From NCBI RefSeq assembly GCF_006715635.1, contig NZ_VFNP01000001.1:2480001-2544000 (forward strand): DNA of 64,000 bases, given 5' to 3'. The stretch's first letter is position 1. The number at the start of each line of letters is the position of its first letter. The notes below the pieces were generated by a model, which was given only the letters and a program-made list of their open reading frames with translations, was not told the DNA's origin and did no database searches. This document shows, one piece after another, positions 52,260 to 61,850 of the stretch. The position numbers and the translations under genes are program-made. The DNA is from Streptomyces sp. SLBN-118 (GTDB lineage: Bacteria; Actinomycetota; Actinomycetes; Streptomycetales; Streptomycetaceae).

Positions 52260-53339
52260 TTACTGGGCGGCGGCGAGCTTGGCGGCGGAGTCGGCGTCGA
52301 CGCATGCCTGGATCACCGCGTCGAGATCCCCGTCGAGCACCTGGTCCAAGTTGTACGCCTTGAAGCCGACCCGGTGGTCCGAGATGCGGTTTTCCGGGAA
52401 GTTGTACGTACGGATCTTCTCGGAGCGGTCAACTGTGCGGACCTGGCTGCGTCGGACGTCCGACGCCTCCTGCTCGGCCGCCTCCTGGGCCGCGGCAAGG
52501 AGCCGCGAACGCAGGATACGCATGGCCTGCTCCTTGTTCTGGAGCTGGCTCTTCTCGTTCTGGCAGGAAGCGACGACACCGGTGGGCAGGTGCGTGATGC
52601 GCACCGCGGAGTCGGTGGTGTTGACGGACTGGCCGCCCGGCCCGGAGGAGCGGTACACATCGATACGGAGATCATTGGCGTGGATCTCGACGTCGATCTC
52701 CTCCGCCTCCGGCGTGACGAGCACACCGGCCGCCGAGGTGTGGATACGGCCCTGGGACTCGGTCGAGGGCACTCGCTGCACGCGGTGCACCCCGCCCTCG
52801 TACTTCAGCCGGGCCCAGACGCCCTGCCCGGGCTCGGTCGCGCCGTTGCCGCCCTTGGTCTTCACCGCGACCTGGACGTCCTTGTAGCCGCCCAGCTCGG
52901 ACTCGGTCGCGTCGATGATCTCGGTCTTCCAGCCGACGCGCTCGGCGTAGCGCAGATACATCCGCAGCAGATCACCGGCGAACAGGGCCGACTCGTCGCC
53001 GCCCGCGCCCGCCTTGACCTCGAGGATGACGTCCTTGTCGTCGCTGGGGTCGCGCGGTACGAGCAGCAGCCGCAGCTTCTCGGTGAGTTCCTCGCGCTGC
53101 TTCTCGAGCACCTTGACCTCGGCGGCGAAGTCCGGGTCGTCGGCGGCGAGTTCACGCGCCGTGTCGATGTCGTCCCCGGTCTGCTTCCAGGAGCGGTACG
53201 TGCCCACGATGGGGGTCAGCTCGGCGTAGCGCTTGCCCAGCTTGCGCGCGTTCGCCTGGTCCGCGTGGACCGAGGGATCGGCGAGCTTCTTCTCAAGATC
53301 GGCGTGCTCGCCGATCAGTTCCTCGACCGCCTCGAACAT
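52260..53339 (-). CDS. prfA: Peptide chain release factor 1
   Basis: 359 residues from ATG 53339. The GGQ peptidyl-hydrolysis motif is in [20 protein letters not shown], the stop-codon tripeptide region is ITHLPTGVV, and the coiled N-terminal arm is [22 protein letters not shown]. It terminates at UAA and UAG. It is downstream of rpmE and upstream of prmC, a widely conserved order. Confidence 0.97.
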   Translation of the reverse strand: MFEAVEELIGEHADLEKKLADPSVHADQANARKLGKRYAELTPIVGTYRSWKQTGDDIDTARELAADDPDFAAEVKVLEKQREELTEKLRLLLVPRDPSDDKDVILEVKAGAGGDESALFAGDLLRMYLRYAERVGWKTEIIDATESELGGYKDVQVAVKTKGGNGATEPGQGVWARLKYEGGVHRVQRVPSTESQGRIHTSAAGVLVTPEAEEIDVEIHANDLRIDVYRSSGPGGQSVNTTDSAVRITHLPTGVVASCQNEKSQLQNKEQAMRILRSRLLAAAQEAAEQEASDVRRSQVRTVDRSEKIRTYNFPENRISDHRVGFKAYNLDQVLDGDLDAVIQACVDADSAAKLAAAQ

Positions 53340-53390
53340 CGGTGGCTCCTGGTCTTTCGTACGCGAAGGGGGCTGCTCAGAACGGACAAA

Positions 53391-53436
53391 GCGCCGGCCT
53401 CGGCCACCCCGGTCAGGGGCGGCCGAGGGCCGGCGC
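53391..53436 (-). terminator. Hairpin after rpmE
   Basis: GCGCCGGCCTCGGCC (53391-53405) pairs with 53421-53436 with a two-base bulge. It lies 10 bp beyond the rpmE stop and 52 bp before prfA, so it may attenuate rather than fully end transcription. Confidence 0.6.
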
Positions 53437-53445
53437 AGTGGCTCG

Positions 53446-53670
53446 CTACTTCTTGGCGGAGCCGGCAGCCTTGCCGAAGCGGGCCTCGAAGCGGGCCACA
53501 CGGCCACCGGTGTCGAGGATCTTCTGCTTGCCCGTGTAGAACGGGTGGCACTCGGAGCAGACCTCGGCACGGATGTTGCCGCTGCCGATGGTGCTGCGAG
53601 TGGTGAACGACGCGCCACAGGTACAGCTGACCTGGGTCTCGACGTACTCGGGGTGGATGTCGCGCTTCAA
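53446..53670 (-). CDS. rpmE: Ribosomal protein L31 (zinc-binding form)
   Basis: 74 residues, TTG start at 53670 with AGGAGA four bases upstream (MKRDIHPEY). Cys positions CTCG and CSECH form the CxC...CxxC zinc site, so this is the C-plus form of L31. A GGAAT-N18-GTT promoter precedes it, which is the SigR (thiol stress) consensus; rpmE is a known SigR target in S. coelicolor. Loss of zinc or oxidation of these cysteines would fit that control. Confidence 0.96.
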   Translation of the reverse strand: MKRDIHPEYVETQVSCTCGASFTTRSTIGSGNIRAEVCSECHPFYTGKQKILDTGGRVARFEARFGKAAGSAKK

Positions 53671-53773
53671 GGTGTCTCCTAGTTTCGGGAGGGCACCGGG
53701 TCGCACGCGCGGATTGCTCGTACGTGAACCGGGGCCGACGTACCAGTCTGCCAGGACCGGCCGTATCTCCCAA

Positions 53774-53799
53774 AACCGGGGTGCGGCCGCCGCTATTCC
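53774..53799 (-). promoter_or_regulatory. SigR-type promoter of rpmE
   Basis: On the minus strand GGAAT (53799-53795), exactly 18 bases, then GTT (53776-53774). It lies ~105-130 bp upstream of the rpmE start codon and matches the GGAAT-N18-GTT consensus. Confidence 0.8.
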
Positions 53800-53829
53800 G
53801 CCAGGAGGTGACCCCCGGGAGCGGCCGGG

Positions 53830-54936
53830 CTACCGGTTCCTGACGAGGGTGCCCGCGTCGCCCTTGTCGCCCGCCGAGTCCTTGACCGCGGAGGCAGGAA
53901 TCGGCTTGTCCTGCTTGATCGCCGTCCACACCTGCTGGGCCGCGGCCTTGATCGGCACCACACGGTTGGGGTCGGCGGGGTCGTACTCCACCGGCATCGT
54001 GATCATGTGGACGTCCTTGGCTCCGAGGCCGCCGAGCCCCCGGGCCAGGTCCATCAGCTCATTGACCGAGTCGAGCTCGGAGTCGGGCGTGATCGCCTTG
54101 GTGGCGGTGTCGGCGACGTCGAAGAGCTTCTTCGGGTTGCTGAAGACGCCGACATGCTTGACCTGGTCGATGAACGCCTTCATGAAGGCCTGCTGCAGCT
54201 GTATTCGGCCGAGGTCGCTGCCGTCGCCGACGCTCTTGCGGGTCCGTACGAGACCGAGCGACTGCTCCCCGTTGAGCTTGTGCGTGCCGGGCTCGAGGTC
54301 GAGATGGCTCTTGGAGTCGTCGATCGCCTTGGTGGTGGTGATCTCCACACCGCCCAGCTTGTCGATGAGCTTCTTGAAACCGGTGAAGTCGACCTCGATG
54401 TAGTGGTCCATGCGGATGCCGGACATCTTCTCGACGGTCTTGACCGCACACGCAGGGCCACCGACCTCGTACGCGGTGTTGAACATCGCCCGCTTCTCAC
54501 CGGCGGCGGGCTTGCCGTTCCCGTCCGTGCACGCGGGACGGTCGACGAGCGTGTCCCGCGGGACGGACACGACGCCGGCCTTCTTGTGGCCCTGGTAGAC
54601 GTGCACGACCATCGCGGTGTCGGAGCGTGCTACGCCTTCGTCCCGGCCGTACTCGGCGTTGGCACCCGAGCGGGAGTCGGAGCCCAGGACCAGGATGTCC
54701 ATGGAGCCGTTGTCGATGTTCTTGGGGCGGTCGGTGCCGAGTGCGGAGTTGATGTCGACGCCCTGGAGATTGCCGTTGAGCTTGAAGTAGACGTAGCCGA
54801 GGCCGGACCCGCCGACGAGCACCAGTCCGGCGACGGACCACCCGGCGACGGTCAGTGCCCGGTGGCGCGCGGTGGGCTGTTTGCGGCGTGTGCCGCGGCT
54901 GCGTATTCGGCTGCCACTACTGCTCTCGTCGGCCAT
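53830..54936 (-). CDS. LytR-CpsA-Psr (LCP) family cell-wall glycan ligase
   Basis: 368 residues from ATG 54936 (GAGGAG three bases upstream). A basic cytosolic tail and one membrane helix (TVAGWSVAGLVLVGGSGLGYVYFKL) precede the extracytoplasmic LCP domain: DILVLGSDSRSG, RSDTAMVVHVYQGHKKAGVVSVPRDTLV, DHYIEVDFTGFKKLIDKLGGVEI and LVRTRKSVGDGSDLGRIQLQQAFM. These arginines and aspartates bind the polyprenyl pyrophosphate. It attaches teichoic-type polymers to peptidoglycan and may use products initiated by the WecA-type enzyme at 47198. Confidence 0.94.
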   Translation of the reverse strand: MADESSSGSRIRSRGTRRKQPTARHRALTVAGWSVAGLVLVGGSGLGYVYFKLNGNLQGVDINSALGTDRPKNIDNGSMDILVLGSDSRSGANAEYGRDEGVARSDTAMVVHVYQGHKKAGVVSVPRDTLVDRPACTDGNGKPAAGEKRAMFNTAYEVGGPACAVKTVEKMSGIRMDHYIEVDFTGFKKLIDKLGGVEITTTKAIDDSKSHLDLEPGTHKLNGEQSLGLVRTRKSVGDGSDLGRIQLQQAFMKAFIDQVKHVGVFSNPKKLFDVADTATKAITPDSELDSVNELMDLARGLGGLGAKDVHMITMPVEYDPADPNRVVPIKAAAQQVWTAIKQDKPIPASAVKDSAGDKGDAGTLVRNR

Positions 54937-55066
54937 GCTCTCCTCGGCTCTCGTTGATCCCGCTACCCCCTGCCGTGGTGTTTCAGGCGCGGTGTCGGCA
55001 CTGTTTCAGACGGTGAAGCACCACGAAGGGTTGCACGGGGGTCTGAGAAGGCCCTGAGAAACGCCT

Positions 55067-55097
55067 GGTGCCCACCGCGCACTGCGCGGTGGGCACC
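55067..55097 (-). terminator. Terminator of the protease gene
   Basis: GGTGCCCACCGCGC (55067-55080), ACT loop, exact complement 55084-55097, 22 bp beyond the stop. Confidence 0.85.
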
Positions 55098-55118
55098 GAT
55101 CGGCGTGTGCGCTGGGCT

Positions 55119-56900
55119 CTAGCCGAAGAGGTTGTACGCCTGCCAGCCAGTCCTGAAGTCCTTGCGCGTGGCGAAGATCCCACCGGTGGGCCTGCCGTTG
55201 CCCGGGTAGAGCCACAGCTTGCCGGCGGTGTCACGCACGAACAGGTCGGCGTTTCCGTCGCTGTTCACGTCGCCGGTCGTGACCAGCGCGTTGTAGGTGC
55301 TGCCGAAGGTGCCGACGAGACGGCGGGCCGCGAACGCGCCGGTGGCCTTGCCGGTGCCCGCGTAGAGGTAGGTGTAGCCCCCGGAGCCGCGGGCCAGGAT
55401 GTCGGCCCTGCCGTCGCCGGTGAAGTCACCGTGTCCGCGGACCATGTTGTACTGCCCCCAGCCGGAGCCGATCAGGACCGGCGCGGCGAAGGCGCCGTTG
55501 CCCTTGCCCGGGTAGAGGTAGGCGTTGCCGGAGGAGTTGACGGCCATCATGTCCGGCAGGTCGTCGCCGGTCAGGTCGCCGGGGACCAGGATCTGCTTGT
55601 GGGCGCCCCAGCCCTTGGCGACGAGCTTCGGCGCCAGGTCCGGGTCGTAAGCCCAGTACACGTCACCGTTCGATACCCGGTAGAGCAGGTCCTGGTAGTC
55701 GTCGCGGTTGAGGTCGGCCTGGACCATCAGGGTCACGCCACCGAAATAGCCGTGGTTGTACTGGCGGGTGAGGTAGGTCACCCTCGAGCTCCAGCCGAAC
55801 AGCGTGCTGTCGGATGCGCGACGGGCCAGCAGGTCGGCGGTGTGGTCGTTGCTCCAGTTGGCATCGTTGACGCGGGCCCGGATCGGGGCCGAGTACGTGC
55901 TGACCTTGGCGTAGACGCCGTACTTGCCGGTGGCCGAGCAGTTCTGGTCACCCCAGGAGACCAGGCCGACGAGCTTGCCGCCGGCCACCAGCGGGCCGCC
56001 GGAGTCACCGTTGCAGGTGGTCTCGGTGGTGCTGTCGTCTCCGGTCGGCGCGGCTCCGGCGCAGATCATGTGGCCGACGATGTAGGACGAGCCGTAGGCG
56101 GTCTGGCAGGCGGAGTTGGAGTTGATGTCCGCGTCGGCGACCTTCAGCGTCTGCGAGGCGCTGTTGGGCTCGGTGGAGCTGGTGCGGCCCCAGCCGTACA
56201 CCTTGGCGTCCGTGCCCGGCGTGTACAGCGCGGTGTCCGTGTTCTGCATGATCGGCAGCGGCTTCACGGAGACCGGCGCGGTCAGCGTGAGCACGGCCAC
56301 GTCGTTGTCGATGGTGGCCGCGCTGTACGCCGGGTGGTTCCACTGGCGGTAGGCGCCCCGCAGGACACCGCCGTGGAAGTCCCAGCTGCCGTCGGACAGC
56401 TGGGTGGGCAGCTGGTCGGTGCCGGTGATGACCGTGCCGGTCTCGTACCACTTGATGCCCTTGACGCAGTGCGCGGCGGTGGCGACCTTCGTCGGGGCGA
56501 CGACGACGCCGCCGCAGAAGTAGCCGTTGCCCATGCTGTCCGCGAAGTGGAGCTGAGCCATCCACGGCGCCGCCGAGATGGTCGTCGTCTGACCACCGAT
56601 GATGCGGGCGCTCGGCGCCGACGTCGTCTCGGACGTCGACGAGGAGGAGGGCTCCTGCACGAGAGTGCGCTTGCTGGCCTTGTCGGCCTTCATCGCCTCG
56701 ATCGTGCGGCTGCGCAGTTCCTGCTGCGACAGCTGGTGGACCTGCTGCCGGGAGCCCAGCTGGGGACCCTCGGTCTCGGCGGCCTGCGAGCCCGACATGG
56801 CCAGGCCCGTACCGACCAGTGCCGCCACGACTGCGGCGGCGGCCGGTACCGCGATTCTCATACGGCGCTTGTGTCGACCACCACGGGTGCGTATCTGCAC
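55119..56900 (-). CDS. Secreted trypsin-like serine protease with FG-GAP-like repeats
   Basis: 593 residues from GTG 56900 (GAGGGG seven bases upstream). Basic n-region and hydrophobic core (RMRIAVPAAAAVVAALVGTGLAM) form a signal peptide, followed by a propeptide of ~60 residues. The S1 domain starts at RIIGGQTTTISAAPWMAQL; the triad lies in TAAHC, DNDVAVL and CNGDSGGPL. After ~residue 330 come several repeats of the type GDLTGDDLPDMMAV and GDFTGDGRADILARGS, FG-GAP/VCBS-like beta-propeller units that bind calcium. It is an extracellular protease, possibly surface- or substrate-targeted by the propeller. Confidence 0.94.
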   Translation of the reverse strand: MQIRTRGGRHKRRMRIAVPAAAAVVAALVGTGLAMSGSQAAETEGPQLGSRQQVHQLSQQELRSRTIEAMKADKASKRTLVQEPSSSSTSETTSAPSARIIGGQTTTISAAPWMAQLHFADSMGNGYFCGGVVVAPTKVATAAHCVKGIKWYETGTVITGTDQLPTQLSDGSWDFHGGVLRGAYRQWNHPAYSAATIDNDVAVLTLTAPVSVKPLPIMQNTDTALYTPGTDAKVYGWGRTSSTEPNSASQTLKVADADINSNSACQTAYGSSYIVGHMICAGAAPTGDDSTTETTCNGDSGGPLVAGGKLVGLVSWGDQNCSATGKYGVYAKVSTYSAPIRARVNDANWSNDHTADLLARRASDSTLFGWSSRVTYLTRQYNHGYFGGVTLMVQADLNRDDYQDLLYRVSNGDVYWAYDPDLAPKLVAKGWGAHKQILVPGDLTGDDLPDMMAVNSSGNAYLYPGKGNGAFAAPVLIGSGWGQYNMVRGHGDFTGDGRADILARGSGGYTYLYAGTGKATGAFAARRLVGTFGSTYNALVTTGDVNSDGNADLFVRDTAGKLWLYPGNGRPTGGIFATRKDFRTGWQAYNLFG

Positions 56901-57117
56901 GCGGTAACCCCTCGGGTTGAACCGGCAGAGCGCACACGGCCCCACCGGAGGACAAACGGGTGTGGTGGGGCTTACGAACAACAGGGCAGCCCGGTCCCGA
57001 GGCCCCCCGGCCTCTCTCGGTGCTGCGGCAAATTCCCCCCCACCGGGTAACCAGCGCATGATACGCACGTCAACTAAGCGTTGACCAGCAGCTGATGGGG
57101 CCAGGGAGAAAACGAGA

Positions 57118-57145
57118 CCGCCCCGACACCTGGGTGACGGGGCGG
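57118..57145 (-). terminator. Terminator of rho
   Basis: CCGCCCCG (57118-57125) pairs with CGGGGCGG (57138-57145), 25 bp beyond the rho stop. Confidence 0.75.
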
Positions 57146-57169
57146 CCTGGTGACCGAAGGACGACGACG

Positions 57170-59170
57170 TCAGTCGCTGCCGTTTCCGGCGGACGGGGTC
57201 GTCTTCTGGATCTGCAGCAGGAACTCGCCGTTCGACTTCGTCTGCTTCATCTTGTCGAGCAGCAGCTCGATCGCCTGCTGCTGGTCGAGCGCGTGCAGCA
57301 CGCGGCGCAGCTTCCAGGTGATGGCGAGCTCGTCGCTGCCGAGCAGGATCTCTTCCTTACGGGTGCTGGACGCGTCCACGTCCACCGCCGGGAAGATGCG
57401 CTTGTCCGAGAGCTTCCGGTCGAGCTTGAGCTCCATGTTGCCGGTGCCCTTGAACTCCTCGAAGATCACCTCGTCCATGCGTGAACCTGTGTCCACCAAA
57501 GCGGTCGCGAGGATGGTCAAAGATCCGCCGTCCTCGATGTTGCGCGCGGCACCGAAGAAGCGCTTCGGCGGGTAGAGCGCGGTCGAGTCGACACCACCGG
57601 ACAGGATGCGTCCGGAGGCGGGGGCCGCGAGGTTGTACGCACGGCCCAGGCGGGTGATCGAGTCCAGCAGGACGACCACGTCGTGGCCCAGCTCGACGAG
57701 GCGCTTGGCGCGCTCGATGGCCAGCTCGGCGACGGTGGTGTGGTCCTCGGCCGGCCGGTCGAAGGTCGAGGAGATGACCTCGCCCTTCACCGACCGCTGC
57801 ATGTCGGTGACCTCTTCCGGACGCTCGTCGACCAGGACGACCATCAGGTGGCACTCGGGGCTGTTGACGGTGATCGCGTTGGCGATCGCCTGCAGGATCA
57901 TGGTCTTGCCGGTCTTCGGCGGGGCCACGATCAGGCCACGCTGGCCCTTTCCGATCGGTGCGACGAGGTCGATGATCCGGGTCGTGAGCACGCCCGGGTC
58001 GGACTCCAGGCGCAGCCGGTCCTGCGGGTAGAGCGGCGTCAGCTTCTGGAACTCCGGGCGGCCACGGCCGGATTCGGGCGCCATGCCGTTGACGGAGTCG
58101 AGGCGGACGAGCGCGTTGAACTTCTCGCGGCGCTCGCCTTCCTTGGGCTGACGGACCGCACCGGTGACGTGGTCACCCTTGCGCAGACCGTTCTTGCGGA
58201 CCTGGGCGAGCGAGACGTACACGTCGTTCGGTCCGGGCAGGTAGCCCGACGTACGAATGAACGCGTAGTTGTCGAGGATGTCCAGGATGCCCGCGACGGG
58301 GATCAGGACGTCGTCCTCGCTGACCTGCACCTCGCTCGCGAAGTCGTCACGGCCACGACGGCCACGACGGTCGCGGTAGCGGCCACGGCGTCCGCGCCGG
58401 CCGCCCTCGAAGTCGTCGTCCTCCTCGGCACGCGGGCCTGCGCCCTGGCCGCCCTGCTGGCCGCCCGGGCGCTGCTGGCGCTGGCCGCCCTGCTGCTCGT
58501 CGCCGCCCTTGCCGCCGCGGCGGTCGCGCTGACGGTCACGGCCGCGCTCGCCCCCGCGCTCACCACGCTCGCCGCGCTGGCGGTCGCGGCGGCCCTCGGC
58601 GCCTTCCTGCGCGGACACGGCGGTGGCTGCCTCGGCCTTGGCCTCGGGCTCCGCCTCGGTCCGTACATCCTTGACGTCGACAGCCGTCTCGGCCTTGGCC
58701 TCGACCTTGGTCTCCGGGCTGCCCGCCTGCGCGGTGGCCCGACGACGGCGGCGCTCCCCGGCCGGCTGGTCGTCGCTGGCCGGCTGGCCCGGAATGTCGA
58801 TCTGCTGCTGGGAGACGGCCTTCTCGGCCTTCTCCGCGGCGGCGGCGTCGCCCGTGCGCGCCTTGGAGGTGGCACGGCGCTTCGGCTTGGTCTCGGCGTC
58901 GCCGGTGGCCGCCTCGGCGCTCTTCGGCGCGGAGGAGCCGGCCTGCGCCTCCTTGATGACCTCGATCAGCTGGCTCTTGCGCATCCGCGCGGTGCCCCTG
59001 ATGCCGAGGCCGGACGCGACCTGCTGCAGCTCGGCCAGGACCATGCCCTCAAGGCCGGTGCCGGAGCGGCGGCGCCGTGAGGTGGTGCCAGAGGCAGCAC
59101 CTGCGGCGGGCGCGGTGGTGTCGACGTTGTTGTCGGCAGTCACGCCCATCAGATCGGTGGTGTCGCTCAC
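57170..59170 (-). CDS. rho: Transcription termination factor Rho
   Basis: 666 residues from GTG 59170 (AAGGA six bases upstream). After an N-terminal Rho_N-like SAP helix pair ([33 protein letters not shown]), a ~230-residue insert rich in Ala/Glu/Lys and then Arg/Gly ([20 protein letters not shown]) is typical of high-GC actinobacteria. The RNA-binding OSB domain ([29 protein letters not shown]) and ATPase with P-loop APPKTGKT and [11 protein letters not shown] follow. It is a hexameric RNA helicase. A 384-bp leader region precedes it. Confidence 0.97.
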   Translation of the reverse strand: MSDTTDLMGVTADNNVDTTAPAAGAASGTTSRRRRSGTGLEGMVLAELQQVASGLGIRGTARMRKSQLIEVIKEAQAGSSAPKSAEAATGDAETKPKRRATSKARTGDAAAAEKAEKAVSQQQIDIPGQPASDDQPAGERRRRRATAQAGSPETKVEAKAETAVDVKDVRTEAEPEAKAEAATAVSAQEGAEGRRDRQRGERGERGGERGRDRQRDRRGGKGGDEQQGGQRQQRPGGQQGGQGAGPRAEEDDDFEGGRRGRRGRYRDRRGRRGRDDFASEVQVSEDDVLIPVAGILDILDNYAFIRTSGYLPGPNDVYVSLAQVRKNGLRKGDHVTGAVRQPKEGERREKFNALVRLDSVNGMAPESGRGRPEFQKLTPLYPQDRLRLESDPGVLTTRIIDLVAPIGKGQRGLIVAPPKTGKTMILQAIANAITVNSPECHLMVVLVDERPEEVTDMQRSVKGEVISSTFDRPAEDHTTVAELAIERAKRLVELGHDVVVLLDSITRLGRAYNLAAPASGRILSGGVDSTALYPPKRFFGAARNIEDGGSLTILATALVDTGSRMDEVIFEEFKGTGNMELKLDRKLSDKRIFPAVDVDASSTRKEEILLGSDELAITWKLRRVLHALDQQQAIELLLDKMKQTKSNGEFLLQIQKTTPSAGNGSD

Positions 59171-59554
59171 GAAGGGTCCTTCCCTGGAGCGGACGTCGGC
59201 CTTCTGGCTCGGCGACCGGTTGTGCTGTCCGACAGCGGTTGCGTATCGCTGACCGATGCCGGGGCGGTGGTCCCGCCGGATGGAACGGCGGAAAGAGATT
59301 CGGTGCAAGGCCCGGCCCGAGGTCCCCCTGCTCGGCCCACTCCTGGAAAAGCGAGGGGTGGTCGTGCCGGTTCCGGAGCGTGCTCGAAACTGCTCAGGCA
59401 GGCTGCTCAGGCAGTTGGGGAGGCTCCCGGAAGAATGTTGGTCCCTTTAATGAGGACACTAAGCTCCGCGCCACAAAGACGTCGGGTGCAGACTTGAGGT
59501 TAACACTACCGGCTCCAACAAACATTCCCCCTCTCCCTCACGGGCAATCTCGTG
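59171..59554. other. rho upstream/leader region
   Basis: 384 bp without a gene. On the minus strand GGAAT (59528-59524) followed after 19 bases by GTT could be a SigR-like promoter. A 13-bp tandem repeat CTGCTCAGGCAGG (59390-59402 and 59403-59414, the second copy 12 bp) lies in the transcribed leader. Long leaders before rho often mediate autoregulation. Confidence 0.45.
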
Positions 59555-60475
59555 TCACTGCGGGGCAAGCGGCAGCACACTCGCTCCCGCGACGTCGAAG
59601 GTGAGCCGATTGGCCGCCCATCCCTCGCCCGCCAGCCGTGCGACCTTGTCGGCCACACCGTCCTCGGTCAGCGCGAGCACCGTGGGGCCCGCGCCGGAGA
59701 TGACTGCTGGGACGCCGTCGGCCCGCAGTCGGTTGACAAGGTCGATGCTCTGCGGCATCGCCGGTGCCCGGTATTCCTGGTGGAGCCGGTCCTCCGTGGC
59801 GGGCAGCAGCAGCTCGGGACGCCTGGTCAGCGCCTCTACGAGCAGGGCGGCCCGGCCCGCGTTGGCGGCGGCGTCCACATGGGGGACGGAGCGCGGGAGC
59901 AGCCCGCGTGCCGTCTCGGTCAGCACCGGCTTTCCGGGCACGAAAACCACCGGAACGACGGAATCGGACGGGTCCATCCTGATGGCGCGCGCCGCTCCCC
60001 CCTCGGTCCAGGCGAGCGTGAATCCGCCGAGCAGACACGCGGCGACATTGTCGGGGTGACCCTCGATCTCGGTGGCCAGTTCGAGCAGTGCCGCGTCGTC
60101 GAGCTTGGCGTCGCCCCCTATGGTCACCGCGCGGGCGGCGACGATGCCGGCGCAGATGGCCGCCGAGGACGAGCCCAGTCCGCGCCCGTGCGGGATGCGG
60201 TTGGCGCAGACGACCTCGAGGCCGCGCGGCTGCCCGCCGAGCAGGTCGAAGGCCGTACGCAGGGACCGTACGAGCAGATGACTCTCATCGCGGGGCAGCG
60301 TCGATGCGCCCTCGCCCGCGATGTCGATGTGCAGACCAAAGTCCGCGACCCGGACGACGACGTCGTCGTAAAGCCCCAGGGACAGGCCGAGGGCATCGAA
60401 GCCCGGGCCGAGATTGGCGCTGGTGGCGGGCACGCGCACTCGGACGGCGGCGGCGCGGAACGCTGGACCGGCCAT
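59555..60475 (-). CDS. thrB: Homoserine kinase
   Basis: 306 residues from ATG 60475; an AAGGAG stands 12 bases upstream. GHMP kinase: VRVRVPATSANLGPGFDALGLSLGLYD, the ATP loop PHGRGLGSSSAAICAG, and C-terminal VPAVISGAGPTVLAL. It phosphorylates homoserine for threonine synthesis. It follows thrC by ~300 bp rather than directly, so may have its own promoter. Confidence 0.96.
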   Translation of the reverse strand: MAGPAFRAAAVRVRVPATSANLGPGFDALGLSLGLYDDVVVRVADFGLHIDIAGEGASTLPRDESHLLVRSLRTAFDLLGGQPRGLEVVCANRIPHGRGLGSSSAAICAGIVAARAVTIGGDAKLDDAALLELATEIEGHPDNVAACLLGGFTLAWTEGGAARAIRMDPSDSVVPVVFVPGKPVLTETARGLLPRSVPHVDAAANAGRAALLVEALTRRPELLLPATEDRLHQEYRAPAMPQSIDLVNRLRADGVPAVISGAGPTVLALTEDGVADKVARLAGEGWAANRLTFDVAGASVLPLAPQ

Positions 60476-60772
60476 CGCTCGATGACACTCCTTGGTTCTG
60501 ACTACGAGATTTTTTCGAGACCTGCGAACAAGAGATACGAACACCCGTGGGCCTCAATGGCAACAACACCGCGGCATATGCGGCGGGGCGGGTTCGATAC
60601 AGCGTATCGAAGGAAGGTTCAGTGGCGACATAGGGCGCACAGGAGGCGCACGATGCGTGTCGCCGCCCTCCTGTGCCCCTACGTACGCCGATGTCCGGCT
60701 TGCCTTGCTTTTCCCTGGGCTTTCGGCACGTTCGGGGACGGCGGGTTTACGCCATCCCCACGATGTGCGGGT
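60476..60772. other. thrC-thrB spacer with hairpins and a short direct repeat
   Basis: 297 bp, no gene. GCACAGGAGG (60637-60646) pairs with CCTCCTGTGC (60667-60676), a terminator-like hairpin for thrC. TTCGATAC-AGC-GTATCGAA (60593-60611) is a perfect 19-bp inverted repeat 118 bp upstream of thrB. GCGGGTTTACGCCA occurs at 60741-60754 and again at 60767-60780 across the thrC stop. Confidence 0.65.
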
Positions 60773-61843
60773 TTACGCCAGCCCGAGCCGCTCGGCGGCC
60801 GCGGCCGCGTCGACCGGCACGGTGACCGGCTGGGGCGCTCCGGCGACGGCCCAGTCGGGGTCCTTGAGACCGTTGCCGGTGACGGTGCAGACGATTTTCT
60901 GGCCAGGGTCGACCTTGCCCTGCTCGGCGGCCTTCAGCAGACCGGCGACGGACGCGGCGGAGGCGGGCTCGACGAAGACACCCTCCTGCGAGGCCAACAG
61001 CCGGTAGGCACGCAGGATCTCACGATCCGTCACCTCGTCGATGAAGCCGCCCGACTCCTCGCGCGCGGCGAGCGCCTGCTGCCACGAGGCGGGGTTGCCG
61101 ATCCGGATCGCCGTAGCGATCGTCGAGGGGTCCTTGACCACTTCGCCACGCACGATCGGGGCCGAGCCGGAGGCCTGGAAGCCCCACATCCGGGGAGTGT
61201 GCGTGGACATCCTGTCCGCGGCGTACTCCTTGTACCCCTTCCAGTACGCCGTGATGTTGCCGGCGTTGCCGACGGGCAGCACATGGATGTCGGGGGCGTC
61301 ACCGAGCGCGTCGACGATTTCGAACGAGGCGGTCTTCTGGCCCTCGATACGGAACGGATTGACCGAATTGACCAGCGCCACCGGGTAGTTGTCGGACAGA
61401 CCGCGGGCGAGGTTCAGGCAGTCGTCGAAGTTTCCGTCGACCTGGAGGATGCGCGAGCCGTACACCAGCGCCTGGCCCATCTTGCCCAGCGCGATCTTGC
61501 CCTGCGGCACGAGGACCGCACAGACCATTCCCGCCCGTACGGCATAGGCGGCCGCCGATGCGGACGTGTTGCCGGTGGAGGCGCAGATGACCGCCTGCGC
61601 GCCCTCCTCCTTGGCCTTGGTGATGGCCATGGTCATGCCGCGGTCCTTGAAGGACCCGGTGGGGTTGGCGCCCTCGACCTTGAGGTGCACCTCGCAGCCC
61701 GTGCGCTCGGAGAGGACCTGCGCCGGGACGAGCGGCGTACCACCCTCGCCGAGCGTGACGACCGGCGTCGTGTCCGTCACCGGGAGGCGGTCCCGGTACT
61801 CCTGGATGATGCCGCGCCACTGGTGGGTGCCGTTGGTCGTCAT
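60773..61843 (-). CDS. thrC: Threonine synthase
   Basis: 356 residues from ATG 61843 (AAGGGA three bases upstream). Fold type II PLP enzyme: the PLP lysine is Lys66 in [11 protein letters not shown], with [13 protein letters not shown] and [14 protein letters not shown] binding the phosphate. This is the short, actinobacterial/plant-type enzyme. It begins seven bases after the hom stop, so hom and thrC share a transcript. Confidence 0.97.
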   Translation of the reverse strand: MTTNGTHQWRGIIQEYRDRLPVTDTTPVVTLGEGGTPLVPAQVLSERTGCEVHLKVEGANPTGSFKDRGMTMAITKAKEEGAQAVICASTGNTSASAAAYAVRAGMVCAVLVPQGKIALGKMGQALVYGSRILQVDGNFDDCLNLARGLSDNYPVALVNSVNPFRIEGQKTASFEIVDALGDAPDIHVLPVGNAGNITAYWKGYKEYAADRMSTHTPRMWGFQASGSAPIVRGEVVKDPSTIATAIRIGNPASWQQALAAREESGGFIDEVTDREILRAYRLLASQEGVFVEPASAASVAGLLKAAEQGKVDPGQKIVCTVTGNGLKDPDWAVAGAPQPVTVPVDAAAAAERLGLA

Positions 61844-61850
61844 GGGTCCC

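Noticed and set aside
59171..59554. Small coding gene in the rho leader
   Set aside because: Short frames there lack ribosome sites and codon bias.
60590..60612. GGTTCGA resembling a tRNA T-loop
   Set aside because: No acceptor or anticodon arms around it; the sequence is explained by the TTCGATAC/GTATCGAA inverted repeat.
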